Shown in pieces: positions 40,412 to 50,447 of a stretch of DNA of 64,000 nucleotides. Both the position numbers and the translations under genes were made by a program. Positions within the stretch are counted from its first letter, which is position 1; every line of letters begins with the position of its first letter. The stretch spans positions 1-64,000 of the forward strand of contig NZ_PNEC01000031.1 in the NCBI RefSeq assembly GCF_005886345.1, given 5' to 3'. Origin of the DNA: Pseudoalteromonas phenolica (GTDB taxonomy: Bacteria; Pseudomonadota; Gammaproteobacteria; Enterobacterales; Alteromonadaceae). The notes beneath the pieces were generated by a model that was not told where the DNA came from, did no database searches, and worked only from the letters and a program-made list of their open reading frames with translations.

Positions 40412-41123
40412 AAATCTCTTCCAATACCTGTGGTTTCCACATCGAACTGGGTATTTCAAATCTCTGAGCTAACTTAAGTTTAGTTAAAAACTCAGATCTT
40501 GAAATTAATTTTGCACCTAAAGTCGTTAAATAGGGGTTTTCCAACTGACAATCTACAAAATGAGCATTGTGACTTTTAAGCCAATTTACCAGCGCCCACA
40601 TGGCTAACTTTGAGCCGTTTGCTTGTTTATAAAACATAGACTCACCACAGAAAACCCCAGAGTTCATAACTCCATAAAGACCGCCCATCAGATTATTGTT
40701 TTGATCCCAGACCTCGAGGCTATGTGCAAAACCTAATGTATGGAGTTCGGTGTAGGCAGCTAACATCTGATGGTTTATCCAAGTGCCTTCAGCATGTAGT
40801 CTTTGCTCTCGGCAGGCATTGATGACAGTTTCAAATGCTTTATTAACAGTGACTATCGGTTTTGTTCTTCTTGCCACTTTTTTTAATGAACGACTAACAT
40901 GGAAATCATTAATCTCGATCACACCTCTATCACTTGGTGACCACCACATGATGGGCTCTTTTTCATTAAACCAAGGGAAAATGCCTGACTTATACGCAAG
41001 GTTGAGTCTTTCAGGTGTAAGGCAGCCTCCGATAGCAAGTAAGCCGTCAGGTTCTTTTAATGCCAAGGTTGGTGAAGGAAAATCGATTGTTTCAGTTGAT
41101 AGCTGGTATAGGCGTGGTGTCAT
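40404..41123 (-). CDS. aat: Leucyl/phenylalanyl-tRNA--protein transferase
   Basis: A 239-residue GNAT-fold enzyme that adds Leu or Phe to proteins with N-terminal Arg or Lys. FPSPTLALKEPDGLLAIGG, LAYKSGIFPWFNEKEPIMWWSPSDRGVI and GGLYGVMNSGVFCGESMFY are diagnostic. First gene of an aat-bpt pair with coupled translation. Length matches E. coli Aat (234). Confidence 0.95.
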   Translation of the reverse strand: MTPRLYQLSTETIDFPSPTLALKEPDGLLAIGGCLTPERLNLAYKSGIFPWFNEKEPIMWWSPSDRGVIEINDFHVSRSLKKVARRTKPIVTVNKAFETVINACREQRLHAEGTWINHQMLAAYTELHTLGFAHSLEVWDQNNNLMGGLYGVMNSGVFCGESMFYKQANGSKLAMWALVNWLKSHNAHFVDCQLENPYLTTLGAKLISRSEFLTKLKLAQRFEIPSSMWKPQVLEEIYD

Positions 41124-41171
41124 TTAAGAAATTAATCGCTTTTTTAATGAAAAACATCTTAAAGTGAAAGT

Positions 41172-41191
41172 GGAGGGTTAAACAACCCTCC
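41172..41191 (-). terminator. Probable terminator of trxB
   Basis: GGAGGGTT (41172-41179) pairs with AACCCTCC (41184-41191) around AAAC, 12 bases past the trxB stop. The T-run on the minus strand is poor, so efficiency is uncertain. Confidence 0.6.
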
Positions 41192-41202
41192 CGGTATAAG
41201 AT

Positions 41203-42162
<960 letters not shown>

Positions 42163-42405
42163 CTAATCAATTATCATTTTAACGAAGTGAGGACGATTCT
42201 ATGTAAAACAAGTGAGAAGTAAAATAAATTAGCAATATTGAAAATTAATAAATTTAAAAGGTGTCAAATAATCTGTACTTGTTGAAAAAAGCATCCAAAA
42301 ATCGCTGTTTTATCAGAAATTCATGACCTAATAATATTTTTTTGATATGTTCTTACTAATTTTGTGTGAGACTCTGGATTGAGTCACCTTTTATTATAGG
42401 TTGTT

Positions 42406-43731
42406 ATGGCATTTTGGCAGGACATTCCAAGCTTTGATTTGGTTGGTGAAGACGTTGAAATACTTAGAAGTGCAAAGCAATATTATCAGAGGCTAATACG
42501 TCTAATTGAGCACGCTAAATCACGTATTTATATTACCGCTTTGTATTTGCAGGATGATGAAGCGGGAAGAGAAGTACTTTCAGCACTTCATAAAGCCTCA
42601 CTTGCAAATCCCACACTAGAAGTTAATGTATTAGTTGATTTTCATCGAGCCCAGCGAGGCTTAATTGGAGCAGCGAAATCAGAAGGAAACGCGGCTTTAT
42701 ACTGTGATGAGCTAGAAAAGCATCAAAGCAATGTAAAAGTCTTCGGTGTACCAGTAAAAGGGAAAGAGCTTTTTGGTGTTCTACATTTAAAAGGCATCGT
42801 TATAGACGATACTTTGCTCTATAGCGGTGCTAGCATAAATAATGTTTACATGAATGTGGGTGAAAAGTATCGACTTGATAGATATTTCATTCTAAAACAG
42901 CCAGGCCTAGCGAATTCTTTTTGTAATTTCATTAATGACTTTTTGTTGTCGTCAGAAGCAGTACCTAGAATAGATGTTCGTCCTGTGCCTAAATACAATC
43001 AGATTAAGGCTGCTCAGCGCCAACTGATGAAAGAGTTGAGAAGAGGGCGTTACAATGTAGAATCAACTAACACTGATTCTACCTTGAATGTTAGGCCATT
43101 CTTAGGGTTTGGTAGGCGTGCAAATAAGTTGAATAGGTTAATTAAAACCTTGTTTGACACAACAGAGAAAGAGCTACTACTGTATACACCTTATTTTAAC
43201 TTTCCCGCGCCATTACTTCGGTCTTTACGCCGTTTATTAAAGCAAGGTAAAGAAGTTACTATTGTTGTTGGTGACAAAACGGCTAATGATTTTTATATTT
43301 CTCCAGAACAGCCATTTAGTAAAATAGGTGCTTTGCCTTATCTTTATGAAACAATTTTATTTAAATTTTTAAAATCTAATAAAAGGTTCATTCAGTCAGG
43401 GTTATTAAAAGTATACATCTGGAAACATGAAAATAACTCTTTTCATTTGAAAGGTGTGAGCAAAGATGGTCAGCTTCATCTACTGAGTGGTCATAACCTT
43501 AACCCTAGGGCTTGGGGGTTAGATATCGAAAATGGTATTTTTATCCAAGACAAATCGCACAAGCTCGACAAATTGTTAATAACTGAAAAGCAAGACATTC
43601 TTCAACACTGCAGATTATTATCTAGTCATGAAGATCTTGAGTCAGTTCAAGATTATCCTCAACCGGTAAGAAAATTATTGGGCCAAGCCAAAAGAGTTAA
43701 AGTCGACTTTATTATCAAACGATTCATATAG
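42406..43731 (+). CDS. pssA: CDP-diacylglycerol--serine O-phosphatidyltransferase (PLD type)
   Basis: A 441-residue phospholipase-D superfamily enzyme, the gammaproteobacterial PssA type, making phosphatidylserine from CDP-diacylglycerol and serine on the way to phosphatidylethanolamine. Two HKD-type motifs are visible, HLKGIVIDD (about 128) and HLKGVSKDG (about 346), and also the LTPYFNFP-like YTPYFNFPAPLLRSLRRLL block. Length is close to E. coli PssA (451). Monocistronic with a terminator. Confidence 0.92.
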   Translation: MAFWQDIPSFDLVGEDVEILRSAKQYYQRLIRLIEHAKSRIYITALYLQDDEAGREVLSALHKASLANPTLEVNVLVDFHRAQRGLIGAAKSEGNAALYCDELEKHQSNVKVFGVPVKGKELFGVLHLKGIVIDDTLLYSGASINNVYMNVGEKYRLDRYFILKQPGLANSFCNFINDFLLSSEAVPRIDVRPVPKYNQIKAAQRQLMKELRRGRYNVESTNTDSTLNVRPFLGFGRRANKLNRLIKTLFDTTEKELLLYTPYFNFPAPLLRSLRRLLKQGKEVTIVVGDKTANDFYISPEQPFSKIGALPYLYETILFKFLKSNKRFIQSGLLKVYIWKHENNSFHLKGVSKDGQLHLLSGHNLNPRAWGLDIENGIFIQDKSHKLDKLLITEKQDILQHCRLLSSHEDLESVQDYPQPVRKLLGQAKRVKVDFIIKRFI

Positions 43732-43733
43732 AT

Positions 43734-43758
43734 TAAAGGCCTGCAGGGGCCTTTTTTT
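43734..43758 (+). terminator. Terminator of pssA
   Basis: AAAGGCC (43735-43741), loop TGCAGG, GGCCTTT (43748-43754) and more T. Confidence 0.85.
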
Positions 43759-43837
43759 ATGGCTGAAAAGTTGTGTAATTTCAATAAAGACGATTTTTAG
43801 ACTAAGGTTAATTAAACAAAATCGACTAGAAGAAACT

Positions 43838-45043
43838 ATGAAAGGCTACATTCTTACTTTTCTGTTTGCCCTATGCTTTTTTAGTCAACTCTCTTGGGCA
43901 GAAAAGTACAAGTTTAATATTTACCACGATTCTGATTATTCAACCCACTTCTCTTCAGCAAACGCGATGAAAATGGGCTTTTTATCAGCGCTCGAAACTG
44001 AAAAAGAAAGATTACAGAATTTTGATTTTGAGTTTATGGAGTTGGATCACAGAGGTAATAGTAATAGAAGTCTATTACACATGAAAAAATTCTTAAAAGA
44101 CCCAAATGCACTTTTTATGCTTGGCGGACTGCATTCCCCTCCTTATATAAAAAACAGAACATATATTAATAAAGAGGGGATTTTATTATTAGTTCCATGG
44201 GCTGCTGGTGGACCAATCACTCGCTATGAACATGGTACTAATTGGGTTTTTAGACTATCAATAGATGATACTAAGGCTGGATATAGAATCATACAGTTTG
44301 CCAATGACATCATGGCTTGCTCGAATCCCCACTTATTATTAGAGGACACCCCTTGGGGTAAATCGAATGAAAGAACAATGAAAGATGCATTAGGTAAAAC
44401 GATACCTGAGATTTCTTGGTTTAGTTGGAATACAAGACTTAAACAAGCAAAGTTACAAATTAGAGGTATTTTAGAGGCCAACGCAGATTGCGTTATTTTT
44501 GTTGGTAATTCTGTTGAAGGAAAGTACTTCATACAAGCTATGTCTGAAATTGACGAATCACTGCAAAAACCCATTATCAGTCACTGGGGGATCACTGGAG
44601 GTGATTTCTACGAAAATGCGAGACACTTTTTAAATAACATCAGTCTTCATTTTATTCAGTCTTGTTTTTCTTTTACACATAGCTCTTCAAGCAAAGTTGC
44701 CAAAAAGGCCATAAAATCAGCAAATAGATTATTTAAAACAGAATTTGACTTGGCAACTCTTCAGGCTCCTGCAGGTTTCATTCATGGTTATGACCTTGGT
44801 TTGTTATTTGCCCAAGCAATGACACAAATAAAAATGGACAGAGAAATTAAAATTGTACGTTCAAGGCTAAGAGATGCATTAGAGAATATAGAATTACCTA
44901 TTGAAGGCCTAATTAAAGTGTATAGCAGACCTTTTAAAAGAGAAGGTGTAGATGCGCATGAAGCATTAGGCTTAAGTGATTTTTGTATGGCGACTTATAA
45001 AAATAATGGCGCTATAGAGATAATTCTTAACGAAGGAGTCTAA
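43838..45043 (+). CDS. Periplasmic type I ligand-binding protein, partner of the LOV kinase
   Basis: A 401-residue exported protein: signal peptide about 1-21 (SQLSWA-EK) and a Peripla_BP_6-like two-lobe fold (FNIYHDSDYSTHFSSANAMKMGF, LFMLGGLHSPPYI, ILLLVPWAAGGPITRY, DCVIFVGNSVEGKYF). It is like the Leu/Ile/Val-type binding proteins but has no transporter beside it. The stop codon TAA is directly followed by the GTG of the hybrid kinase, so the two form an operon, and this protein probably presents a ligand to the kinase's periplasmic domain. Ligand unknown. Confidence 0.75.
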   Translation: MKGYILTFLFALCFFSQLSWAEKYKFNIYHDSDYSTHFSSANAMKMGFLSALETEKERLQNFDFEFMELDHRGNSNRSLLHMKKFLKDPNALFMLGGLHSPPYIKNRTYINKEGILLLVPWAAGGPITRYEHGTNWVFRLSIDDTKAGYRIIQFANDIMACSNPHLLLEDTPWGKSNERTMKDALGKTIPEISWFSWNTRLKQAKLQIRGILEANADCVIFVGNSVEGKYFIQAMSEIDESLQKPIISHWGITGGDFYENARHFLNNISLHFIQSCFSFTHSSSSKVAKKAIKSANRLFKTEFDLATLQAPAGFIHGYDLGLLFAQAMTQIKMDREIKIVRSRLRDALENIELPIEGLIKVYSRPFKREGVDAHEALGLSDFCMATYKNNGAIEIILNEGV

Positions 45044-48000
45044 GTGAAATCTCACATGTTGCGAATGCAATTAGATGCAAATAAAGCATTTGTTGTTTTT
45101 GTTATTATGAGCTTACTCTTATCTGTAATGATAAGTGTGCTGCTGGTTGGCAGAGAAGCTTCAGCTGTTTTAAATAGTTATACGCAACAAGCATCTAAAA
45201 CTGAGGCAAAATTAAGTGCTAGATACATTGAGAACTTTCTAGAAACAAGAATATTGCTGCTTAAAGATCTTGCTAGTCAACCTTTAATCACAAATGGTGT
45301 GATGGGGGCATCTGCTTCAGAAGCTTCTTTAAATGACTATTTATCAGAGTTTAAAATCTTAGGGATTAAAGAAAAGTTATGGATTTATAATGTCTTAGGT
45401 GATTATGTTTATAAAAATACTACGCAAGAAGCGACTCAAAAAACACCAAGTAAGTGGCTCGAAAGACTTTTAAATGGAGAAATTCAGCACATAGTCTTAA
45501 TTGAAGAGCTTGAAGGCCAATACTTTTTTAAACTAGCAGTCCCAATTACATATAATGGCTTCACAGAAGGTGCCTTAGTCGTGAAATTTCAGGCTACAAT
45601 GGCGTTCTTGCTGTCTGAAGTGATTCAGTCTCAGGCACATGGTATCAAGCTAACAGGTCCTTGGTTAAGCTATTCCAGTTTTAACTCAGTTAAAGAACAC
45701 GAACCAATCTTAAAGGCACACCTAGGTAATACAGGTGTGAAGCTGCAATATCTCATTGAACCTACAATAGTCACCAGTCAAGTCGATAAAGTGATACTTA
45801 ACATAGCAAGCTCAATAATTGTTAGTTTATTTCTTTCTTCTTTATTTTTATTGGTAGTTGGGCAGAAATTACTGCTAAACCCTTATAGAAAGTTGGAGCA
45901 ATCGCAAAAAGCAACAAAAATAAGCGAAGAAAGGTTCAAACTTGCAATCAACGGAAGTTTAGATGGCATTTGGGACTGGGATATTTCAACCGGAAAAGTG
46001 TTTTGCTCTGAACGTTTTAAAGAGCTTTTAGGCTATCAAGAGGGAGATGATTTCCCTATTGAGTACACGGTATTAGAAAGAATGGTACATGTCGACGATA
46101 GAGATTTTGTGAAAAGTAGCCTAAAAGCTCACCTGCAAAAAGATTCAATTTATGACGTAAAACATAGGTTTCAGACCAAAACCGGCGAATTCAGAGTTTT
46201 TAGAGTGAAAGGGGAAGCACTTTTTGATCAGCAAAATAAAGCAATAAGAATGGCTGGTTCAATGACTGATGTGACAGAACAAATAGCATCACAAAAAGCA
46301 CTGAAAAAAGCTAAAGAAGAAAATGACTTACTCGCCCTTTCAGTTGATGCAAGTAATTTAGGTGTGACAATTAGTTCAGTAGAAGAGCCTAATTTACCCT
46401 TAATATATATTAATCAAGCATTTACGAATATTACGGGGTATGGTGAAGAAGTGTTAGGAAGCAATTGCAAATTCCTACAGGGTGAAGGTACTTCCAAAGA
46501 AACAATTACGCAAATTATAGAAGGCTTACACGCTCAAGAAGTTGTTAAAGTAGAGCTTCTAAATTATAAAAAAAATGGACAATCATTTTGGAACAGTTTG
46601 CAAATATTTCCAGTGCACAATGACAAAGGTAAGCTAACGGCTTTTGTTGGAATACAACAAGACATTACCGATAGAGTTGAGTCTGAAAAAGCCTTAAAAA
46701 AAGCAACAAAAATGGCTGAACAAGCAAGCCAAGCTAAAAGTGAGTTTTTAGCATCTATGAGTCATGAGATCAGAACGCCAATGAATGGGGTTCTGGGTAT
46801 GCTTAATCTCTTACTTAATAGTAATTTGAGTTCAGAGCAGTTACATCGTATTAATGTTGCCATGAGTAGTGCAAATGCATTACTTAATTTAATCAATGAT
46901 ATATTGGACTTTTCTAAAGTAGATGCTGGAAAGCTTGAATTAGAATTTTTGGAATTTGATTTAAGAGGATTATTAGGTGACTTTGCTGAATCTTCAGCCA
47001 TTCAAGCTCATAATAAAAATATTGAGTTGATCCTTGATGTGGCGAACATTGACGAATCTGTTGTTATTGGTGACCCAGGAAGATTTAGACAAATACTCAA
47101 TAATTTGGTCGGAAACGCTATAAAATTTACAAAAGATGGAGAAGTATTAATCGAAGCAAGCTTGCAAGATTATAATCATGATAATTGGCAATTGATTTGC
47201 CATATAAAAGACACCGGTATAGGTATCTCAGCTAAGCAGCAAGAAAAATTATTTAAGTCATTTAGCCAGGTTGATGCTTCTACAACAAGGAAATATGGTG
47301 GCTCTGGTCTTGGTCTTGCGATAGTACAAAAGCTTTGTCGTTTGATGCAAGGTGAGGTGTCGGTATCTAGTAAAGAGGGAGAGGGGGCTTGCTTTAGTTT
47401 TACTGTGTTATTAGGTAAAAGCAAATCTTCATTCCATGTCATTCCAGACGTTAGAATGGATGATTTAAATTTACTTATAGTCGATGATAATAAAACCAAT
47501 CGAGAAGTGCTCAAAGCACAGTTGGAGCATTGGGGGGCTAACGTGACTGAAGCCCGTTCGGGTATTGAAGCACTGACAGTATGCGAAGCTTATTATAACA
47601 AGTATAATGTATGTTTTGATATTGCGCTTTTAGATATGCAAATGCCTGTCATGGACGGTGCACAATTGGGTGAGCACATAAAAGCACATGAACATCTAAA
47701 AGATATGAAGCTAATTATGATGACTTCGATGTGCGACAAAGGCGATGCTAAGTTTTTTGCCAACTTGGGGTTTGATGGATATTTTCCCAAGCCAGCTACA
47801 ACATTCGATTTATTTGCTGCGCTTTCGATCGTCGCAGAAGACGGAGAAGCTCTCAAAGGCGCTAAGCCTTTAGTGACGACTCATTACATAAAGTCGCTTA
47901 AAGCTCAATCAGCTTTAAAACCTGAAGAGATAAGCTGGGGAGAAGGTATTCGTATTCTTTTAGCCGAAGATAATAGAGTAAATCAAATTGTTGCACAAAG

Positions 48001-48349
48001 TATGTTGGCAAAGCTTAACTTAACGCATATCGATATAGTGGCAAATGGTGAAGAAGTCATTCAAAACTTATTAAATACAACAAGAGAGACTAAATACACA
48101 GCCATTCTTATGGATTGCCAAATGCCAGAAATGGATGGGTATGAAGCTTCACAAGCCGTTAGAAATGGAAAAGCAGGGGAGCTTAATAAAGATATTCCGA
48201 TCATTGCGATGACGGCAAATGCGATGGTTGGTGATAAAGATAAATGCATAGAAGCTGGTATGGATGACTATATTTCTAAACCAATAAAACCCGAAGTTTT
48301 ATTTGAACGTTTGTTGCAATGGCTGCCATTCAAAGAAATAGACTCCTGA
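45044..48349 (+). CDS. LOV-domain hybrid sensor histidine kinase
   Basis: A 1101-residue membrane kinase. TM1 (about 17-38), periplasmic region (about 40-245), TM2 (about 250-275), a PAS domain (about 300-415, GSLDGIWDWDISTG), then a LOV domain (about 425-545). The LOV part has VNxAF-like INQAFTNITGY, the photo-adduct motif GSNCKFLQG with Cys475, NYKKNGQSFWNSLQIFPV and FVGIQQDIT; these are the FMN contacts. HisKA has His574 (FLASMSHEIRTPMNG), followed by HATPase_c (about 680-795) and two receivers with phospho-acceptors Asp864 and Asp1024. GTG start with GGAG 5 bases before it. Likely senses blue light and, through the upstream binding protein, a periplasmic ligand. The output regulator is not adjacent. 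Confidence 0.9.
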   Translation: MKSHMLRMQLDANKAFVVFVIMSLLLSVMISVLLVGREASAVLNSYTQQASKTEAKLSARYIENFLETRILLLKDLASQPLITNGVMGASASEASLNDYLSEFKILGIKEKLWIYNVLGDYVYKNTTQEATQKTPSKWLERLLNGEIQHIVLIEELEGQYFFKLAVPITYNGFTEGALVVKFQATMAFLLSEVIQSQAHGIKLTGPWLSYSSFNSVKEHEPILKAHLGNTGVKLQYLIEPTIVTSQVDKVILNIASSIIVSLFLSSLFLLVVGQKLLLNPYRKLEQSQKATKISEERFKLAINGSLDGIWDWDISTGKVFCSERFKELLGYQEGDDFPIEYTVLERMVHVDDRDFVKSSLKAHLQKDSIYDVKHRFQTKTGEFRVFRVKGEALFDQQNKAIRMAGSMTDVTEQIASQKALKKAKEENDLLALSVDASNLGVTISSVEEPNLPLIYINQAFTNITGYGEEVLGSNCKFLQGEGTSKETITQIIEGLHAQEVVKVELLNYKKNGQSFWNSLQIFPVHNDKGKLTAFVGIQQDITDRVESEKALKKATKMAEQASQAKSEFLASMSHEIRTPMNGVLGMLNLLLNSNLSSEQLHRINVAMSSANALLNLINDILDFSKVDAGKLELEFLEFDLRGLLGDFAESSAIQAHNKNIELILDVANIDESVVIGDPGRFRQILNNLVGNAIKFTKDGEVLIEASLQDYNHDNWQLICHIKDTGIGISAKQQEKLFKSFSQVDASTTRKYGGSGLGLAIVQKLCRLMQGEVSVSSKEGEGACFSFTVLLGKSKSSFHVIPDVRMDDLNLLIVDDNKTNREVLKAQLEHWGANVTEARSGIEALTVCEAYYNKYNVCFDIALLDMQMPVMDGAQLGEHIKAHEHLKDMKLIMMTSMCDKGDAKFFANLGFDGYFPKPATTFDLFAALSIVAEDGEALKGAKPLVTTHYIKSLKAQSALKPEEISWGEGIRILLAEDNRVNQIVAQSMLAKLNLTHIDIVANGEEVIQNLLNTTRETKYTAILMDCQMPEMDGYEASQAVRNGKAGELNKDIPIIAMTANAMVGDKDKCIEAGMDDYISKPIKPEVLFERLLQWLPFKEIDS

Positions 48350-48361
48350 GATTAAAAGAGC

Positions 48362-48724
48362 TTGAACTTATTTTTTCGAAGTGTGAACCACTCCCTGCTT
48401 ATACTAACCCTTTTTTTAGTCACGATTTTTATCGTCACTAATGACAAACTTTTACCGCTTGTTTTAACCTATTTATTCATAACCAATTCGATCTTTTGTT
48501 TTTTATTCTTACTTGATAAAAAGCGGGCAAAAGTGGATGGGCAAAGGATCAGTGAGTTATGTTTAAGTGTCACGGCACTGCTATCGTTCAACTTTTCAAC
48601 TTTATTGATGCAAGAGTTAATACGTCATAAGACCATAAAATGGCAGTTCAACGGTAAGCTTTTTATTACATTTGTAATTCAAAACATACTTCTACTCTTT
48701 TATTTTTCTCTTCAAACCTTTTAA
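48362..48724 (+). CDS. DUF1294 membrane protein
   Basis: A 120-residue protein with three or four membrane spans and the DUF1294 pattern: FLLDKKRAKVDGQRISELCLSVTALL followed by RHKTIKWQF. The usual N-terminal cold-shock domain of longer members is absent. It starts (TTG 48362) 12 bases after the kinase stop and is probably cotranscribed. Function unknown. Confidence 0.75.
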   Translation: MNLFFRSVNHSLLILTLFLVTIFIVTNDKLLPLVLTYLFITNSIFCFLFLLDKKRAKVDGQRISELCLSVTALLSFNFSTLLMQELIRHKTIKWQFNGKLFITFVIQNILLLFYFSLQTF

Positions 48725-48731
48725 AAGATCT

Positions 48732-48756
48732 AAAGCACCGTTTATTGTTGTGCTTT
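48732..48756 (+). terminator. Weak terminator after DUF1294 gene
   Basis: AAAGCAC (48732-48738) and GTGCTTT (48750-48756) with an AT-rich loop. Short stem, moderate support. Confidence 0.45.
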
Positions 48757-48812
48757 ATCATCATGACTAAGCTGTTAAAATACGCCCTAAATTTAAAGGG
48801 CCGAGAAATCAA

Positions 48813-49568
48813 ATGAAAAGAACAAAACTTGTTAATCAATTAACCGAACTCTTAAAACCATTTTCTATTAGTGATTATTGCCCGAATGGTTTACAAGTTG
48901 AAGGGGCTGAAGAAGTTAAAAAAATTGTGACGGGTGTTACTGCCAGTCAGGCGCTGATCGATGCTGCCATAGAAGCTGGAGCAGACACGATTTTGGTTCA
49001 TCATGGTTTCTTCTGGAAAGGTGAAGACCAAACTATTACGGGCATGAAGCAAAGGCGTATTAAAGCTTTATTAGAAAACAACATCAATTTACTTGCATAT
49101 CATTTGCCTCTAGATGTTCATCCTGAACTTGGCAACAATGCGCAATTGGCTGAGTTACTCGATATAACTTACGAAAGGCCTCTGGAGCCTTGGAATAAAA
49201 ACTGTGTGGCAGTGAAAGGCAAACTCAAAACACCAATGAGCTTAGATGCATTTTCGCAATTGATAGAACAGAAACTTGATAGAAAACCATTAGTAAATCA
49301 AGCGGGAGATCACCTAATTAAAACCATCGCTTGGTGTACTGGTGGAGGCCAAAGTTTTATCGATATGGCCGCAAGCCAAGGCATTGATGCCTACTTAACA
49401 GGTGAGGCTTCTGAGCAGACAATCCATAGCTCAAATGAACAAAACATTCACTTTATAGCAGCAGGCCATCATGCTACTGAACGTTATGGTGCCAAAGCTT
49501 TAGGTGAATACCTTGCTACAACTTATGATTTAGACGTTGAGTTTATTGATATCAATAATCCGGTTTAA
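48813..49568 (+). CDS. Nif3-like dinuclear metal center protein (YbgI family)
   Basis: A 251-residue Nif3/YbgI protein that forms hexameric toroids with a di-metal site. DYCPNGLQVEG, LVHHGFFWKGE (two metal histidines), AYHLPLDVHPELGNNAQLA and AAGHHATERYGAKALGEYL are conserved. Exact function is unresolved; GTP cyclohydrolase-like and repair roles have been proposed. Precedes cmoM by 9 bases and is likely cotranscribed. Confidence 0.9.
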   Translation: MKRTKLVNQLTELLKPFSISDYCPNGLQVEGAEEVKKIVTGVTASQALIDAAIEAGADTILVHHGFFWKGEDQTITGMKQRRIKALLENNINLLAYHLPLDVHPELGNNAQLAELLDITYERPLEPWNKNCVAVKGKLKTPMSLDAFSQLIEQKLDRKPLVNQAGDHLIKTIAWCTGGGQSFIDMAASQGIDAYLTGEASEQTIHSSNEQNIHFIAAGHHATERYGAKALGEYLATTYDLDVEFIDINNPV

Positions 49569-49577
49569 CCGTTGAAT

Positions 49578-50387
49578 ATGAGTAAAAAAGGCAAAAGCTA
49601 TAAAGATAAATTAGCGCGAGATAGAAGCTTTAATGCTATCTCGCAAAAATTTAAGAAAAATATTTACGGCACACCCAAAGGCAAAATACGAGAAGCTGTT
49701 TTAAAGCGTGACTTTTCTCAGCATATTCCATGGCTAGATAATGCCACTGCACCAAAACGAATAATCGATATTGGCGGTGGGCAAGGTCAGTTAGCTGTTT
49801 ATTTAGCAAGTTTAGGCCATCACATCACGCTGGTGGACATATCGGAAGAGATGCTAAAACTTGCAAAAGAGCACGTGGAGCAAGCGGACTTAAGTTCTCA
49901 ATTTGAATTTATTCACGCGCCATTACAGGCATTGCCTGAATTAAAGTTAGGTACTTTTGATTTTGTTCTATGTCATGCTGTACTTGAATGGTTAGTTGAC
50001 CAAGTTGAGGCGATTACAGTTTTGACAAAGCTCGTCAACGATTCGGGTTATTTGTCTTTAATGTACTTCAATAAAGATGCGCATTTATTTGCAAATATGG
50101 TCTATGGAAACTTTGATTATATAAATCAAGGTTTGCATGTGAAACAGAAGGTTGGTTTAAGTCCTAATCATCCTGTAGAACCTGAAGTTGTATATAATGC
50201 TTTAAGTTGCGAAAATTTTGAGCGTCTCTGTAAAACGGGTGTACGTTGTTTTCATGATTATTTGCGAGAGCTTGAAAAAGGTAAAGCGCAATTTGATGAC
50301 TTACTTGCATTAGAGCTTAAATATAACCAACAAGAGCCTTATGCGTCACTCGGTCGCTATACGCATTTATTGCTGCAAGCAAATTAG
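49578..50387 (+). CDS. cmoM: tRNA 5-carboxymethoxyuridine methyltransferase CmoM
   Basis: A 269-residue SAM methyltransferase of the SmtA/CmoM type, which methylates cmo5U34 of tRNA to mcmo5U. The N-terminal FNAISQKFKKNIYGTPKGKIREAVL block is CmoM-specific; the SAM motif is IIDIGGGQGQLAVYLA and motif IV is FDFVLCHAVLEWLVD. ATG 49578 is chosen over the TTG two codons upstream. A terminator follows. Confidence 0.9.
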   Translation: MSKKGKSYKDKLARDRSFNAISQKFKKNIYGTPKGKIREAVLKRDFSQHIPWLDNATAPKRIIDIGGGQGQLAVYLASLGHHITLVDISEEMLKLAKEHVEQADLSSQFEFIHAPLQALPELKLGTFDFVLCHAVLEWLVDQVEAITVLTKLVNDSGYLSLMYFNKDAHLFANMVYGNFDYINQGLHVKQKVGLSPNHPVEPEVVYNALSCENFERLCKTGVRCFHDYLRELEKGKAQFDDLLALELKYNQQEPYASLGRYTHLLLQAN

Positions 50388-50409
50388 TGATTCTCTTAAC
50401 CAAAATAAT

Positions 50410-50433
50410 AAGCCCTTAAACAAGGGCTTTTTC
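50410..50433. terminator. Terminator between cmoM and DUF885 gene
   Basis: AAGCCCTT (50410-50417), loop AAAC, AAGGGCTTTTT (50422-). Between convergent genes; mainly serves cmoM. Confidence 0.82.
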
Positions 50434-50447
50434 AATTTATTTTGATT

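Noticed and set aside
42370-42385. GACTC/GAGTC dyad in the pssA leader.
   Set aside because: Only 5-bp arms; too short to support as an operator or attenuator.
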